Notes: a model not told the origin generated them from the letters alone. 64,000 nt of DNA from Nicotiana tabacum (GCF_000715075.1 NC_134085.1:138770060-138834059); one strand, 5' to 3'; shown: positions 1 through 13,036, counted from the first letter of the stretch. Numbers and translations are program-made.

Positions 1-1392
1 CGGACTGTTTTGACGAACCTCGAATGGGAATGAATCTGTCCGGATTCGACGACGAACTCAACGACGAACTCACCTTCCTTGTAAACTTTGACGAACTCAA
101 AACGACGCTCGATGACCTCGACTAAAACTCAACCGAGCAGCTCGTCTGAAGATACAGCAGCTGGAACGAAGGAGAAGTGATGAACGGAAGCAGCTGGAAC
201 GAAAGAGAAGTGATGAACGGAAGCAGCTGGTTCGTTTGGAGACTGGCCATGGTTGTTCGATGAGGCAGCAGCTGGACGGCGAGGTTGAAACAGAAGTAGC
301 AGCAGCCGGAAGTGAAGAAGAAGGTGGAACTGGAAGCAGTAACACGTTTGGAACGCGACGATGGTGAAAGGGAGTCGACGGACTGTGGTCGTTGAAACAG
401 AAAGCAGAAGCAGTTGGTTGAGGGCAGCCATGGACGACGAGCAGCTGTTCGTTGAAGGAGGATAACGGAGTGAAGTAGCAGCAGCTCGGAGCAGACGACG
501 CAGTGGGGAGACCATGGATGTCGAGCTCGAGCTTGAAGGTGGTGGAGGGTTGTTGGTGCTGCTTCCATGGATGAGGAGATGAAGAAGACGAAGCAGACGC
601 AGCGAGGTCGTTTGGTGTGGCTATGGAGGTTCGCCGACGATTGTGTGCGTGTGTAGTCGTTTGGACTGGGGTGGTGGTGGTTTTGTCGAAGGTGTTGGAG
701 GTGTGAGGGGTGGCAGCCATGGTTGGCTGAGGTTTGGAGATGGTGGAGTCTTGGAGAAGAAGAAGATGGAGGGGGCGGGTATTTTTGTGTCTTTTAGGGT
801 TTTTTGGAAAAATGAAAAATGAAGAATAGGAAGGGTTAGGTCATTTTGGGGTTAATGGGGCGGACCGGGTCGACCCGATCTGAAGTGGACTGGGTCATGG
901 GGAAGATTGGGCAATTTTTTGGGCCTTTGGCTTACAATTGAAGAAGTGGCCCAATCCGATTTTCTTTTTGTATTTTTGTTCTCTTTTCTTCTTTTATTTT
1001 CTAAAACTAAATTATAAAAGTACTTAAATTATTATTAAGAACTAAATTAAGTTATAAAAGTGCAAATTAACTTCCAATAATAATTAACGCACAATTAAGT
1101 AATAATTAAGTACAAAATTGTTCATTTGGACATTAAATGCTAAAAATGCAAAAGATGCCTATTTTTTTTAATTTTTGTAAAACTAATTTAATTACTAACA
1201 ATTGTAGAACTAAATCCTATATGCAAAATGCGACATATTTTTATTAATTTAACAAATAAGCAAACACAGACAAATACAAATAATTATCCAAAAATATCAC
1301 AAAATCTCACAAAATTGCACACCGAGGAAAATTATTTTATTTTGAATTTTTTGGGAGTATTTCTCATATAGGGCAAAAATCACGTGCTTACA
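1..1392 (-). mobile_element. Ogre/Tat-like LTR, 5' part, inverted and cut by window edge
   Basis: The segment is the reverse complement of the first ~1.35 kb of the LTR that starts at 7297 (shared blocks include the terminal TGTAAGCACGTGA, the GGGCAAAAATCACG block and the pyrimidine-rich stretch near 8000-8600). Its LTR start lies at 1392 and abuts copia-derived DNA, so this is the 5' end of an LTR pointing left; the rest lies outside the window. Open frames between 97 and 720 are low-complexity Ser/Pro/Arg-rich readings of this LTR and I do not regard them as genes. The lineage name (Ogre/Tat) is inferred from the long LTR, its end motifs and the polypurine tract of the sister copy. Confidence 0.75.
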
Positions 1393-3904
1393 AGAGAGAT
1401 ATTAAAATACTAAAATACTAACATTCTCTCACTCATTTTAATACTAAAATATATATAAGAGAGTTTACCAGCTGAAGGAAGACTATCATGCATAATGGAG
1501 GTGTGCTCTGCATTGGACCTCCACTTAGCAAAACAATGATTTTTACTCCAGAGTCAGTAGTGGTCTCAGACTTGAACTATAACTGCTTTATGAAAATAAA
1601 TTATCACTACTTACACATAATAATCAAGGTGTTGACGTGAGTTTTATTAGCCAACACATTACGGCCTTGTGCTATCCTAATTTTCATGAGTGTTTTTTAG
1701 AATAAGCCCAATTCTAATAGGAAGCGGCCTACTTCCACACTCACATATGTGAAATATGTTAAGGGTGCTCCTGTAACTCTAACACCCCACTCATACGAGC
1801 TACAGATTTTCATTAAGAGTTAATAACACTCAACCTCGCAAATCATTTCAGGATAAATGCATTCACACCATAGAAATGGAACAATAATAAATGTAATAAT
1901 GCATTTCAAACCAAGCCATCATATGATTCGTTCTTCCCATTGAACCTGGTTATAGGATCTCTAGTCCCCAGGTTGGGTTTTCTCATACATGACTTATGAG
2001 TTTATGGGTTTCAATCTCATCTCCCTCGATGTACTCTAGATCATTTCTCTTGCCAAGGCCTTAGTCAGTGGATCTGCAACATTATCACAAGATTTAACAT
2101 AATCAATATTAATGGTACCACTTGTCAAATATGATCTCATAGTACTGTGTTTTCTCCTTATAAGTTTGGATTTACTGTTGTCATGACGGTTTTGTACTCT
2201 ACTAATTGCATTGGTGCTATCACAATGAATTAAAACAGGAGGAATTGATTTTTCAAAATAAGGAATTTAAAATAATAAATCTCTCAACCAATTTGCTTCC
2301 TCACTAGCTGAAGCTATAGCAATTAGCTCAGCTTCCACGGTAGAGTGAACAATTATTGTTTGCCTTTTCGATTTCCAACAAATAGCACCACCTCCCCAAG
2401 TAAAAATATAACCTGTAATAGAACAGGAATCACCAGATAAAATGTTCCAATCTGCATCAGAAAAGCCTTCGAGTACAGAAGGATATTTTTTTATAAAATA
2501 ATCCATAGGTTTTTGTACCAAGTAAATACCTCATAACTTTTGTTATGGCATGTGCCAATATTCATTACCTGGTTTGCTTGTAAACCTGCTGAGTACTCCT
2601 ACTGCGTATGCAATATCAGGTCAAGTGCAATCAGTCACATATTCTCAAGCTTCCAATTAAGCTAGCATGTTTTTTTTTTTTTGATTTATCACATCATTGT
2701 CACTTTGTACAGGAAATAAGTGAACATTTAAATCAAAAGGAGTTACAACATGCTTGCAATCAATAAAATTATATTTTTTTAGAATTTTCTCAACATAATG
2801 TGACTAGTCAAGGAAACTTGCATCACATATTTTAATAATTTTTCATTTCAAGAATAAAAAATTTCTCACCCAAATCTTTCATGTCAAAATAGCTACTAGG
2901 CATATTTTTAGTTTCTCCAATAACATTCATGTTAACGTCAAAAATTAATAAATCATCAACATAAAGACAAATAATAATATGTGAATTATTCCAAGACTTA
3001 TGATAGATGCAACCCGTCACACTTTTTGATTTAATCAACTTTCATTCATGCATAAATATTAAAAAATTTCATGCAAGATTATTTTTACCCCCAGTATTTT
3101 TAGAGTTATGAAAATTCATAATCATAAATAAAATAATCACAGAGTCATAAAAATATAAGGTAAAAAGGCTTTACTTTACTCCGCTTGAGCTAAACAAGTA
3201 GAAAAGTTTTTACCTTTCCGTCTCATGAAGAGAGTGAACTTCTATCTTGATATCCGCTATGTTTCAACTGCATAAAAAATTGAATCTCCTTAAAAATTAT
3301 TGGTGAAAATACAATTACAGTTGAAAAATAAAATGAAGAAAATAAAATATCTTCAGGCTGAAGCGCAGATATCTCGCTCTCTTTAAGGAGATTCAAGCCC
3401 ACTGCAGCAAAGTCTTTACTGGTCTAGCAGTAATCCTCTTGACTTGTCTCCCTCAGGATACAACAGCCCGATCACTTCGTATGACTCGAACAAACTCTGG
3501 ATAAGTTGTTGAGTCCAAAGCTCTACCAAGATAAACATCTTCCTTCAGCAAAGATAAAAACTAGTATCTTCTTCTTTTTTCACAACTTTAACCTCACTTT
3601 ATTGAAACACTCTCAATTATTTTTTCCACCATTATGGAAGAAAGACTCCTATGTATAGGTATAAGAATTCTTCTTTGAATTAAATTGGAAGAAAATGGAT
3701 AAGTTATGAAATCACGGAGAACATGAGATAATTAGTATGTAATTAGTGGTTGAACATGGGAGAAGAGTTGCAAAAGAGTTACGGCAATTTTATACATCAT
3801 GAAGTAGTGAAGAGTTACAAAAGAGTGATGGTCATTTTCTACATCATGGAGTAGTGAGAGTTATGCCATATTTTATTTTAATATTAAAATGCTAAAATAC
3901 TAAC
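1393..3904 (-). mobile_element. Collapsed Ty1/copia element (Tnt1-like), internally deleted
   Basis: Read on the minus strand, a probable 5' LTR runs from 3904 down to about 3260 (starts TGTTAGTATTTTAG, ends in ACA). It is followed by a short leader, a fragment of reverse transcriptase (about 3050-2830), RNase H (about 2521-1985), an untranslated stretch, and then the same TGTTAGTATTTTAG start at 1423. Only about 31 bases of the 3' LTR remain before the Ogre-like LTR joins at 1392. Gag, protease, integrase and most of reverse transcriptase are missing. LTR limits are judged from the repeated start motif only. Confidence 0.65.
1985..3050 (-). pseudogene. Copia pol remnant: reverse transcriptase end and RNase H
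   Basis: Two separated readable pieces on the minus strand belong to one former polyprotein. The piece at about 3038-2832 carries the reverse transcriptase active-site motif LYVDDLLIF and then DMKDLGE. The piece at 2521-2267 carries RNase H with SDADW, TGYIF, the CWKSK block and EAELIA; similarity continues in broken frame to about 1985 (STVRSYL-like and DPLTKAL-like blocks). About 310 bases between the two pieces are rearranged or frameshifted. The motif order is that of Tnt1/Tork-type copia elements. It cannot encode a working protein. Confidence 0.8.
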
Positions 3905-4095
3905 ACTATCTACTTATTTATTGCTCATTCCCCTTTCACTATTCTCTTGTCCCATCACCATGTTCCTACACTTCATTTTTTTATACACATACAAGCACAT
4001 ACATAAGAGAGAGGAGATTTTTAAAAAGGGGAGTGAGCACAAAAGATTATAAAAAAGACTAGGAGCTGCTAAGAACAAAAACCGCAACAACTTTA
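3905..4095. other. Flank between copia remnant and MITE
   Basis: AT-rich sequence without a convincing gene. A 65-codon minus-strand reading here lacks recognisable motifs. Confidence 0.4.
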
Positions 4096-4478
4096 TAGCT
4101 CGTTTGGCCAAGCTGCAAAAATAAGCTTATTTTGAGAAGTATTATTTTTCAAAAGTGTTTTTCTCAAAAGTACTTTTGGTGAGAAGCAGTTTGTGTTTGG
4201 CTAATTAGTTTGAAAAGCACTTCTGAGCAACAATTAGTGTTTGACCAAGTTTTAAAAAACTGCTTCTAAGTGTATTTTTCTCAAAAGTGTTTCTCAAAAA
4301 AGTATTTTTGAAGAGAAGCTACTTTTTCTGCTTCTCCAAAACTGCTTCTGCTTCTCCTCAAAAACACTTTTTTTTTCCTTCCAAAAGCTTGGCCAAACAC
4401 CTCAATATTTGGCCAAAAATGCTTTTGGCAAAAAAAAAAAATATTTTTGACCAAAAATAAACTTGGCCAAACAGGCTA
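4096..4478. mobile_element. MITE with GTTTGGCCAAG terminal inverted repeats
   Basis: The ends are inverted copies: TAGCTCGTTTGGCCAAG on the left and CTTGGCCAAACAGGCTA on the right (two mismatches). The interior is filled with alternating CTTTTCTCAAAAGT-like subterminal motifs that can fold back. There is no coding capacity. The end motif is common in Solanaceae non-autonomous DNA transposons. I could not define a clean target duplication, so the superfamily is left open. Confidence 0.7.
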
Positions 4479-4632
4479 TTTCTTCTTCACAATTTTATCA
4501 CACAAAAACTTTATCAACTCATCGTCATCTTCACCTCCAAAAACACCATGTAAAATCCCATTAAAGCAACTCTTTATTCACATTTAACAACTCCAAATAT
4601 TAGCCAAAAGTTGGCCCAAATATTAGCCAAAA

Positions 4633-6959
4633 GTCTCCATCATTACCAAAGTAGATAAAATCACCCCAACCCTGACGAATTTCCAACGTGGCAATGAGGC
4701 CCATCACTTAAACTACCAAAATAAGGTTGCCACATGTCTGGTCACATGGCTATCTTAACCCACCTTTTTAAATCAACCTCCCTCCTTTCCCGTTTACCTC
4801 TTCTTCTCTTTCTTCTTCATTAATGGCTAGTTGGCTACCTCTCCTCTTTCATAAAACCAAGAATATATTTTTAATGATAGAGAAGGAAAGCTGGGCCAAC
4901 ATAAGTTAACAAATATTATATTAAGTAAAGCAATCATAAACATACAAGAATATATCATTAATCCCCTTCTCTTATTTTCTTTTTCTTTTTTCCAGTAATC
5001 GTTTTTTCTTCTCTCCAATTTTTCGTTAATCCTTTAGGTGCCATAAATTGCGTAGAGGAGCGAATAACTCCTCCATTACCTCAAACCTTCCCACTCTCTC
5101 TTTTTTTAGTCCTTTATGTGCCATGAGTTGTATCCTCGCCGTCGACCACCACGACAAAAGGTATGAATCTGAAAATTTTATCATAAATCTAGTAATTTTC
5201 AAACAATATAGCATCATCACCCCTTTTTTTTTATCTATATCTATCTGGTTGTCGTTTTTGATATCGAAAAAAACTTTGATTTCGCCTATTACATGATTGA
5301 TTCTTGTGATGAAATAGGTAAAGAAAAAAGTTGTGAAATAGATCTAAAAGAAAATGGCTGAAAAGGGTTTTAAAAAACAAAGTACGATAGTGGCCGAAAA
5401 TGGAAAAGAAGAAGAACATGTTGGTTGTGGTGGTGGTGAAATGGAGAAGACGAAATTAGATGGAGATAATTTTCTTTTTTTCTTTTTTATTATTTTTCAC
5501 TGGAGCAATGTTGAGCTGAAATTTCCATAGTCTAACTTGTGGGTTCTAAGAAAGAGGAGAGATAGCCGCTAGCCATTAATGGGCACAAGTCTTTGGGTCA
5601 AAGAAATAGGCACATGCCTTTTAAAATTGGGAATTTTTCATAAAACACCAGCTTTTTTGTCTAATTAGCTATTTATAGATATTATTTGCTATATTACGTG
5701 TTATAGATATCTTTTATATTTTTATACAATGTATTTCATGTATTTAAGTTATTGTATTCATTAATACAACTAAAAATATAAGCGTAAAAACTGGAATTCC
5801 AGCTAAGTTTGACATGTATTTAGCTGTATTCAAGCGACATTAACATTAAATACAGTAACGTATCGGCGCTAAAAACGGAAGGAAATAAAATCATATGATA
5901 TTCTCCTAATTTAAGTCAACGAACTAAAACGATCCCTCATTAATATGTATTTGAAAGATACATAATAAAGATTATAGTTGAATAAAGAGAAATACATATG
6001 AATAATACAGTTGAGTAGAACTGTATACAGTTGAATACAACAAAATACAACTTAATTCATCTAAATAAAACACTTGAATACAACAAAAATACAATTGAAT
6101 ACAGCTGAATAAACTCTTGAATGCAACAAAATACAACTAACTTCTGCTGAATAAAATAGTTGAATATAACTAACTACAACTGAATACAGTTGTATAAAAC
6201 ACTTGAATACAACTAACTACTGCTGAATAAAATAGTTAAATACAACTGATTAAACCTGAATACAAGTGAATACAGCTGAAATATACATTCGAATACTAAG
6301 ATTTTCTATAGGGTGTAAAATTTCTTAAATTAAAATTAAACTAATAGGAGTGTCGTTCTTGGTTTTGCTTTCTAACTTCTTCGTTAGCATCGCCAAGGGG
6401 TAAAGCTTCAAGCTTTTACCAGCAAAACTCGCCAAGGGGTAAGAGACTTCGCGAGTGATTTCAACGATCTCTCTTTGTTAATCAATGCCTTTCGCTCTGA
6501 TTTTGCTTGATCGAGCTCGAACGTTTTTTAATCTTCGAGCAGTAGCACTCGACTTCACCGCCGACGACTTTATAGGGTTTGTGGGAGAAGAGAGTCTGGT
6601 TGTGTGCAAAAAGAGAGAGATTGCATTGGGGTTTATAGATACGCGATAATTATGTGAGAGAAAATACAAAAAGGGAGAGAGAGAAATAATATTTAGCATA
6701 TATGGTGCCTTAATTATAAGATGTAACTATATTTAAATTTTTTGCTATAAAGGATAAAAGGTATTTATAGGATATAATATTTTAAAATGGTATTTATTTA
6801 AAATAAATAGGGTACTAAGGTTTTTTATAGGGTGTAAAAATTCCTTTAAAATTTGGCCAGATAATTGTCCGGTTGGCGGTTTAAGTGATGAGTCCCATTC
6901 CCACGTTGGAAATCCGTTAGAATTGGGGTGATTTTATCTACTTTGTTAATTGTGGAGAC
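4633..6959. mobile_element. 2.3 kb element bounded by ~86-bp inverted repeats
   Basis: Bases 4633-4718 (GTCTCCATCATTACCAAAG onward, through CACCCCAA and TTCCAACGTGG) reappear inverted at 6873-6959 with roughly 80-85% identity by eye. Inside lies a second inverted pair: the block around 5630-5655 (GGGAATTTTTCATAAAACACC) matches the complement of 6827-6844. The centre (5700-6300) is rich in GAATACAACTGAATACA-like short repeats. Long inverted ends suggest a MULE-like or foldback non-autonomous element, possibly with another element nested inside, but no 8-10 bp target duplication was found. Confidence 0.5.
5990..6300. repeat. Degenerate short tandem repeat, GAATACAACT type
   Basis: At least fifteen imperfect copies of a roughly 10-17 base unit built on GAATACAACT/GAATACAGCTG follow one another. 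Similar units in opposite orientation occur at 11243-11420, on the other side of the Ogre-like LTR. Confidence 0.6.
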
Positions 6960-7059
6960 AATTTTAAACATAAAGTAGAAACGGATATAAACATGACTAA
7001 TTATCCAAAGTATAGATACAATTTTAACCTTTTTCCCTATATTTTCTCCATTGTTCTCG

Positions 7060-7296
7060 TTATTTGTTTGTTAGTAATTTAAAATATAATATTTGATTTC
7101 CTTGTTAAATGAGCATGTGATCTGTTGAGCTTATTGTTAAGCTTGTTTAGCCCAGGATATGTAGGAAACCTTTGAAGCAAAGGTTCGGTTAAATCTTTTT
7201 CAAAAAATGTTTCACACGGAGTATTCGGATGGGCAAAAATCGCTCGCTTTATCTTTGCACGAAAACCCTTCGTGTCTTCGGGCAAAGAGGGGCAGC
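7060..7296 (+). mobile_element. 3' internal remnant and polypurine tract of an Ogre-like element
   Basis: Immediately before the LTR at 7297 lies GGGCAAAGAGGGGCAGC, a polypurine tract of the kind that primes plus-strand synthesis. The preceding ~200 bases (with the GGATGGGCAAAAATCG block) have the look of untranslated 3' internal sequence. The left limit is uncertain; the rest of the element is missing, so it is a 5'-truncated copy. Confidence 0.6.
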
Positions 7297-10200
7297 TGTA
7301 AGCACGTGATTTTTGCCCTATATGAGAATTACTCCCAAAAATTTCAAAAATAAAATGATTTTCCTTGGTGTGCAATTTTGTGATATTTTTGAATAATTAT
7401 TTGTATTTGTCTGTGCATGTTTATTTGTTAAATTAATAAAAATACAAAAATATGTCGCATTTTGCATGTAGGATTTAATTCTACAATTGTTAGTAATTAA
7501 GTTTGTTTTACAAAAAAATAAAAATTACAAAAATAGGCATCTTTTGCATTTTTAGCATTTAATGTCCAAATATACAATTTTATGTTTAATTATTACTTAA
7601 TTGTGCGTTAATTGTTATTGGGAGTTAATTTGCGCTTTTATAACTTACTTTAGTTCTTAATAATAATTTAAGGATTTTTAGAATTTAGTTTTAGAAAAAT
7701 AAAAGAAGAAAAGAGAGCAAAAATACAAAGAAAAATCGGATTGGGCCACTTCTTCAAATTTCAACCCCAGGCCCAAACAATTGTCCAACCTTCCACACGA
7801 TCCGGTCCATTTCAAACCGGGTCGACCCAATCCATAACCCAACACCCCCTATCTTGCATTTCAAAAACAAAACAAAACAAAACAAAAAAAAAACCCTAAA
7901 AAACCCTAAACTCATCCCCCCCCCCCCCTTCTCTTTCTCTCTTCTCCTTCACCATCTTCAAGCTCCACCATCACCTCTCATGGCTGCCATTTACCCTCCA
8001 TTCTCACGTCCAAATGACCTCACTTCTTATTCTTCATCTTGAACTCCCTTCACCATTGTTAAACAACAACAAATCCGACCACAACACAAACACACACACG
8101 CCCAAAACTCGCCGGAAGTCGTCGAACCTCCATAGCCACGCCAAGCGACCTCGTTGCCATTGCTTCATCTCTTTCGTCAAGCTCGAAGCTTGCTCGACAT
8201 CCATGGCTGCTGCTACGTCCAGTCGTCGATGACAAACATCTCGTCGACCTTGACCTTCTCCAAACAGACCCAGCTGCTTCACCGCCTCCTCGTCGCCGCT
8301 GCTGCGTTCTTTTCTCCGCAGTATTGCTGTTTCTCTTCTTTCTACCATGGTTGTTGCTGTTTCTTCCACCCTCGTCGTCGCTCAATGCCTCGCCATGCTT
8401 CAGTTCCCTCGTCGCCTTCACGTTTCTGCTTCCTACTGCCTCTGCGTCGAGCAAACGACCAGCTACTACTGCCTCACCAACGTTCATGCTGCTTCATCTT
8501 TTTCGTTCTTCGTCGTTGTTCTGAACCGGTTAGTTGGTTTAAGTTTCAATTTTGTCCATATTTTTGTTTGATATTTTTCGGATCCAAAATCGATAATGAT
8601 TCAATTCTTGTTTTGTTTGTTCATCGTTGAAATAATTTTCTAGTTTGTTCATATGTTTTGTTGATTTAATTTTCAGATTCAAATGGAACTTTGATTAATT
8701 AGTTTTTCAGTTTATTTCATGTGCTTTTATTTTGTATTTTTGTAGAAGAAATTGCTAGTTTAATTTTAATATTGTTAGATTTAGTTTAAATCATTTGAAT
8801 CCGTCATGTTTATTTAATATGGATCTAATGCATGTTTATTCTTTGTTTGAAGTTCATCCAGTAATTTAATGTGAGTTTATGTTTTGGTTTTTGATTTGTT
8901 GATTTAATTTGAATCATGTATTGTGTTGTTAATATTGTTGTTTCCTTGCTCATCAATTTTTTGGTCTAAGTTAACCAGGATTGGTTCCCAATATGGTTAA
9001 TTTATGCACATTAATTTGATGTTGTTCAATTTGTGTTCATGTGATTTGTTGTTGAATTGGTTCAGAAATCGTGTTCATGTGATTTGTTGTTTGAATTTAT
9101 TTAGAAATTAGTCATATTGGCTATATTTTGGTTAAGTTTGATTAATTGATTGGTTATAGCTGATGGGGTAGTTTGGTAAATCGCAGTATGTTCAGGGGTA
9201 AAATGGTAATTGCAATAAGGTCGGAGGGGTAGTTTGGTAATTGAACATTTTGTAATTCTTTATGTTAAGCATGGAGGACAAAATGTAATGGGGTGTGGGT
9301 GATATAATTGTTTAATATAAATGGGGGACAAGACATAATGTAGTGGAGGGGAATATGGTAATTGTTTATGTTAGGCATGGGGGACAAGATGTAATGGGGT
9401 GGAGTTGATATATTTATTTAATGTAGTGGGGATGAGTGGGAAGATAATGAGTTTGGTAGGAGAAAGTGTAGTTTTATTAATGGATTAAAGAGTTTTGGAT
9501 GGGAAATAAATAGAGGAAGGGGATCAGATTTTAAGAGGACAGAAAAAAAAACGGACAGATAGAGAGAGAGAAAAAAAAAAGCTGAATATTTAAGAGAGAA
9601 AGAAAATTCCGAAAAATATTAAAACTTTCAAGAAAAAGAAAAGAAAAGAAAAAATACAAATAAAAAGGAGCTGGAAATTAGAAGAGAGAGTAGTACACAC
9701 CTGATAAATATTCTGATATACGGGTTTAGAAATTAAGGATTAAACATTAATTAGCCTTTCAAATCTGAAAATTCCCTTGGTTTCTGTCCGTTGTTTGTTG
9801 TCGGTGTTTCTGGATTTTATTTTGATTTTCAAATCTGTTCCTGGGTTGTTTGTTGCTGGGCTATTGTTGCTGTGCTGTATTGTTATTACTGCTGCTGATT
9901 CTCATCTTCATCTTCTTTTGCTTCCAATATCAGGTACACAACTGACACGCTGGTTATTGTAAACCGAAATATGAAGCATGAATACGAAAATGAAGAGTTG
10001 AAATTCTAAATTTAATTTAATTATATTCTGAATTTTATTTGTATGTATAAATTATTTAGCTTGCAAAAATCAGAATCATGTAGCTATTTAATATATATAG
10101 TGGAACATCCGACGATAGCTTAACAGATGAACTATCTATATATTGCCTAAAAATAAATAAATGGTGTAGTAACTCCGCCTAGTCAAAAAATCAAACGAAT

Positions 10201-11242
10201 AGGCCATTTAGGAACTTGGTAGGAATATTGTTTAGTTAAATAATATTGGTTAATTTCAGCATGTAAATGGTCTAGGATTAAAATTAGATTGCTAAGTTTT
10301 TTTTTTAATTTGACAAACTGAGAACACGCCTAGTATAATGTAACTAAGTAGTAACATGTGAATAAGACGACCCAGGTCTAGTTTTATGTCATACACGTTG
10401 GGTCTGGGCCCGCAGTGGCAACGGACTGTCCTGTTTGCATCATTTTCAGATTTTATGAATCATATTCGAAACCCATCTATAACAACTCAAGCATGTACAT
10501 AAATTAAGACATTTTCTCTTTTATTTTGTAGAGACAAATTTAATAAGAGAAAAATGTAGGCATTTTAGGACTGTCCTTTAAAAATAAAATGAGATGAGCC
10601 TCGCCCAATAAAATGCACCAATTGCGGGGCCCTCAATAAATGTTTATTTGAATATTTAGAATTCAGGATGAACTGTTTAGTGAATTCCACGGTCTTATCC
10701 AGAAATAATAATACGCTAATTGCTTTAGGCACGATTTTAATAATAATACATTCTTAAACACGGGTGCGCATTTATGCGACCCAAATCCAAATCCCAAAAC
10801 ATTGAATAAAAAACGTTCCAGATCACGGGTGCATTTTATGTGACGCAATCCAAAGACATGTTTTTAAACGATGTTCACATTCTTTTAAAAATATAATAAT
10901 AAAAGCGGTAAAGAGTTAAAAATTTGCACATGAGCTCATAATTGTATAAAAATCAGATATTTAAGCCAAATATGATAGTTGAGCGACCGTGCTAGAACCA
11001 CGGAACTCGGGAATGCCTAACACCTTCTCCCGGGTTAACAGAATTCCTTATCCGGATTTCTGGTGCGCAGACTGTAATATGGAGTCATTCTTTTCCTCGA
11101 TTCGGGATTAAATTGGTGACTTGAGACACCCTAAATCTCCCAAGTGGCGACTCTGAAATAAATAAACAAATCCCGTTTCGACTGTCCTTTAATTGGAAAA
11201 AACTCCTTCACCCCTCGCGGGGCGGAAAAAGGAGGTGTGACA
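7297..11242 (+). mobile_element. Ogre/Tat-like 3' LTR, 3.9 kb
   Basis: The LTR starts TGTAAGCACGTGA and ends GGAGGTGTGACA. Its last 270 bases match, inverted, the block at 59351-59650, and its first ~1.35 kb match inverted 1-1392. Notable internal parts are an AAAC-rich then pyrimidine-rich stretch (7860-8500), a region of imperfect GGGGTAGTTTGGTAA and ATGGGGGACAAGATGTAATGG repeats (9170-9420) and a GA-rich block (9530-9680). The flanks 7292-7296 and 11243-11247 do not match, as expected if the left side is internal element sequence. Several short Ser/Arg-rich readings at 7850-8630 are by-products of the pyrimidine-rich stretch. Confidence 0.8.
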
Positions 11243-13028
11243 ACCGTATTCAATTCAACTGTATTCAAACAATACAAAATCATAAAATACAATGATATTC
11301 GACTGTATTAAAAAAATACAGATCTTTGGAATACATAAATACAGGTAAAAACATAATGTTTTTATATAAAAATACAATGTATTTGAATGTATTTGTACAG
11401 AATATAATGTATTTGTATCATTGTATGTGACTAAATAGCAAAGAAGAGAAGAAAGTTCGTCGGAGATAGCATTTTCTAGTCAAGAAAAATACTGTAAATA
11501 TTGTATTAAAATTAAAAATGGAGACAAACAAAAATCCAGTCCTAAAATCTTCTCGAGCGTAGCCATGGCCAGATCTGTTCACCTAAGAGGATGAGCCAAT
11601 AGTGGATGATGACGCCGACGACAATTTTGAGGACGACCACGATGATGACTCCGATTATTCTGTTGATTTGAGGGAGAAGAGAGAGGATTGAGACGATTTT
11701 GCTGATTTTGGGTAAGGTTGTGCACGGATCGGATCAGATCGGATTTAGCACATTTCAAATTCGAATTTCGGATTCTAGAAAATGTAATCCGAATCCGATC
11801 CGAATTATATCGGATTGGATCGAATTTTAAAGTTTGGATCGGATCGGATATCGGATCGTATTATTATGCCTCAAAGTTAAACTAATATGTATATTTTCTT
11901 TGTAAAAGAGACAATACATTAAGAAAAATTCATGTTTATGCAATTATGAGAGTACTATGGTGCCAATATAGCTAAACAAAGATGCAACTGCAACAAAAGT
12001 AGCAATATATTTAGGGAGAGCTTTGATGTCTCTCTATCAAGAGGACAAAGACGCAACCGCAACCGCAACAAAAGTGGCAATATATTCAGGGAGAGCTTTG
12101 TGACCATTTGTATTTCGATTTGTATTTTCTCTTCTCAAAAGTTTCATGAATTCAGTTCATAATGTAATAAATTGCACAATTAATTAATTAATTAGGAATA
12201 CTAAAAGTTTCACAAACTCCAAAGGTGCGAGATACATTTATATTATTTAGTGCTTTTACATATTAATATTGAAAAAATAATGTCTTTTTTAAATAATCTA
12301 ATTACGGTAACTTGAATGTCAGTTACCACGAAATGCTTATATTATATAATAGAAATAGGCTTACGGTCATCGGTAATGAATTGAGTAGCAATAGTTTTTC
12401 GAATATAATTGCTACACGATATTGAAGGTAGAATAATAAATACAATACTCAAGTTTGCATAGACAATTTCGAAGAAGTCCAAAGGCCTTATTAAAAGTTG
12501 GTCATCTTAATGGGTCCCCATTCTAATTTAAATTTCTATTTATTTTTTATTTTCATTGGAATGTATATTTACCTCTTTGTACATAAATATTGTTGGAATA
12601 TTTTTTTTAATTGAAGGGTAAAATCATCACTCAGTCTTTGATGGGTAATTTTGTAAATTAACTTTGACTTAAGGTATTCACATTTATAATATAGTATGAT
12701 AGTTGGTCACATGTACAACTACTAATTTAAAATGGGGGATAACATCTTCAATATATAATGGTCTTCCTCTTGTTTTTCATTTTTTTGGATTTGGGAGAAT
12801 TTTCATATCTGACTTAATGTACAGACTTTTGCCAAATTGTTTGGATCATTGCAATTCTTAACAAAAATTAGTCAGACATTTGATCAAAATTATTTTACTG
12901 AGTTTCCTAACTGTTACTATTGCTATGCTAACTGAAGTTGCATATTTTGAAAATAATAATAAAGAAGATTGACTTTTAATTGAGTGTCTTACTGATACTA
13001 CATGGTTTCAAAACGTAGATTAATATGA
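11243..13028. other. Gene-free AT-rich stretch
   Basis: 11243-11420 holds inverted-orientation units of the GAATACA repeat. 11718-11850 holds iterated CGGATCGGAT-type motifs that look like one end of a DNA transposon, but I could not find the matching other end. 11560-11690 has a short acidic coding-like stretch (GATGACGACGAC-type triplets) with no usable frame. The rest shows no gene. Confidence 0.5.
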
Positions 13029-13036
13029 CATCCTTG

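Noticed and set aside
97..720. Long minus-strand open frame rich in Ser, Thr and Pro
   Set aside because: It lies wholly inside an Ogre-like LTR and the matching segment of the other copy (7980-8630) does not keep the same frame. Several overlapping frames are open because the sequence is low-complexity.
5048..5419. Overlapping short frames on both strands
   Set aside because: No motifs, simple T-rich or basic composition, inside a transposon-like unit.
7854..8630. Overlapping open frames on both strands
   Set aside because: Pyrimidine-rich LTR sequence opens several frames at once; no motifs.
7292..11247. Complete solo LTR with target duplication at 7297-11242
   Set aside because: GCAGC and ACCGT do not match, and a polypurine tract precedes the left end, so it is a 3' LTR of a truncated element.
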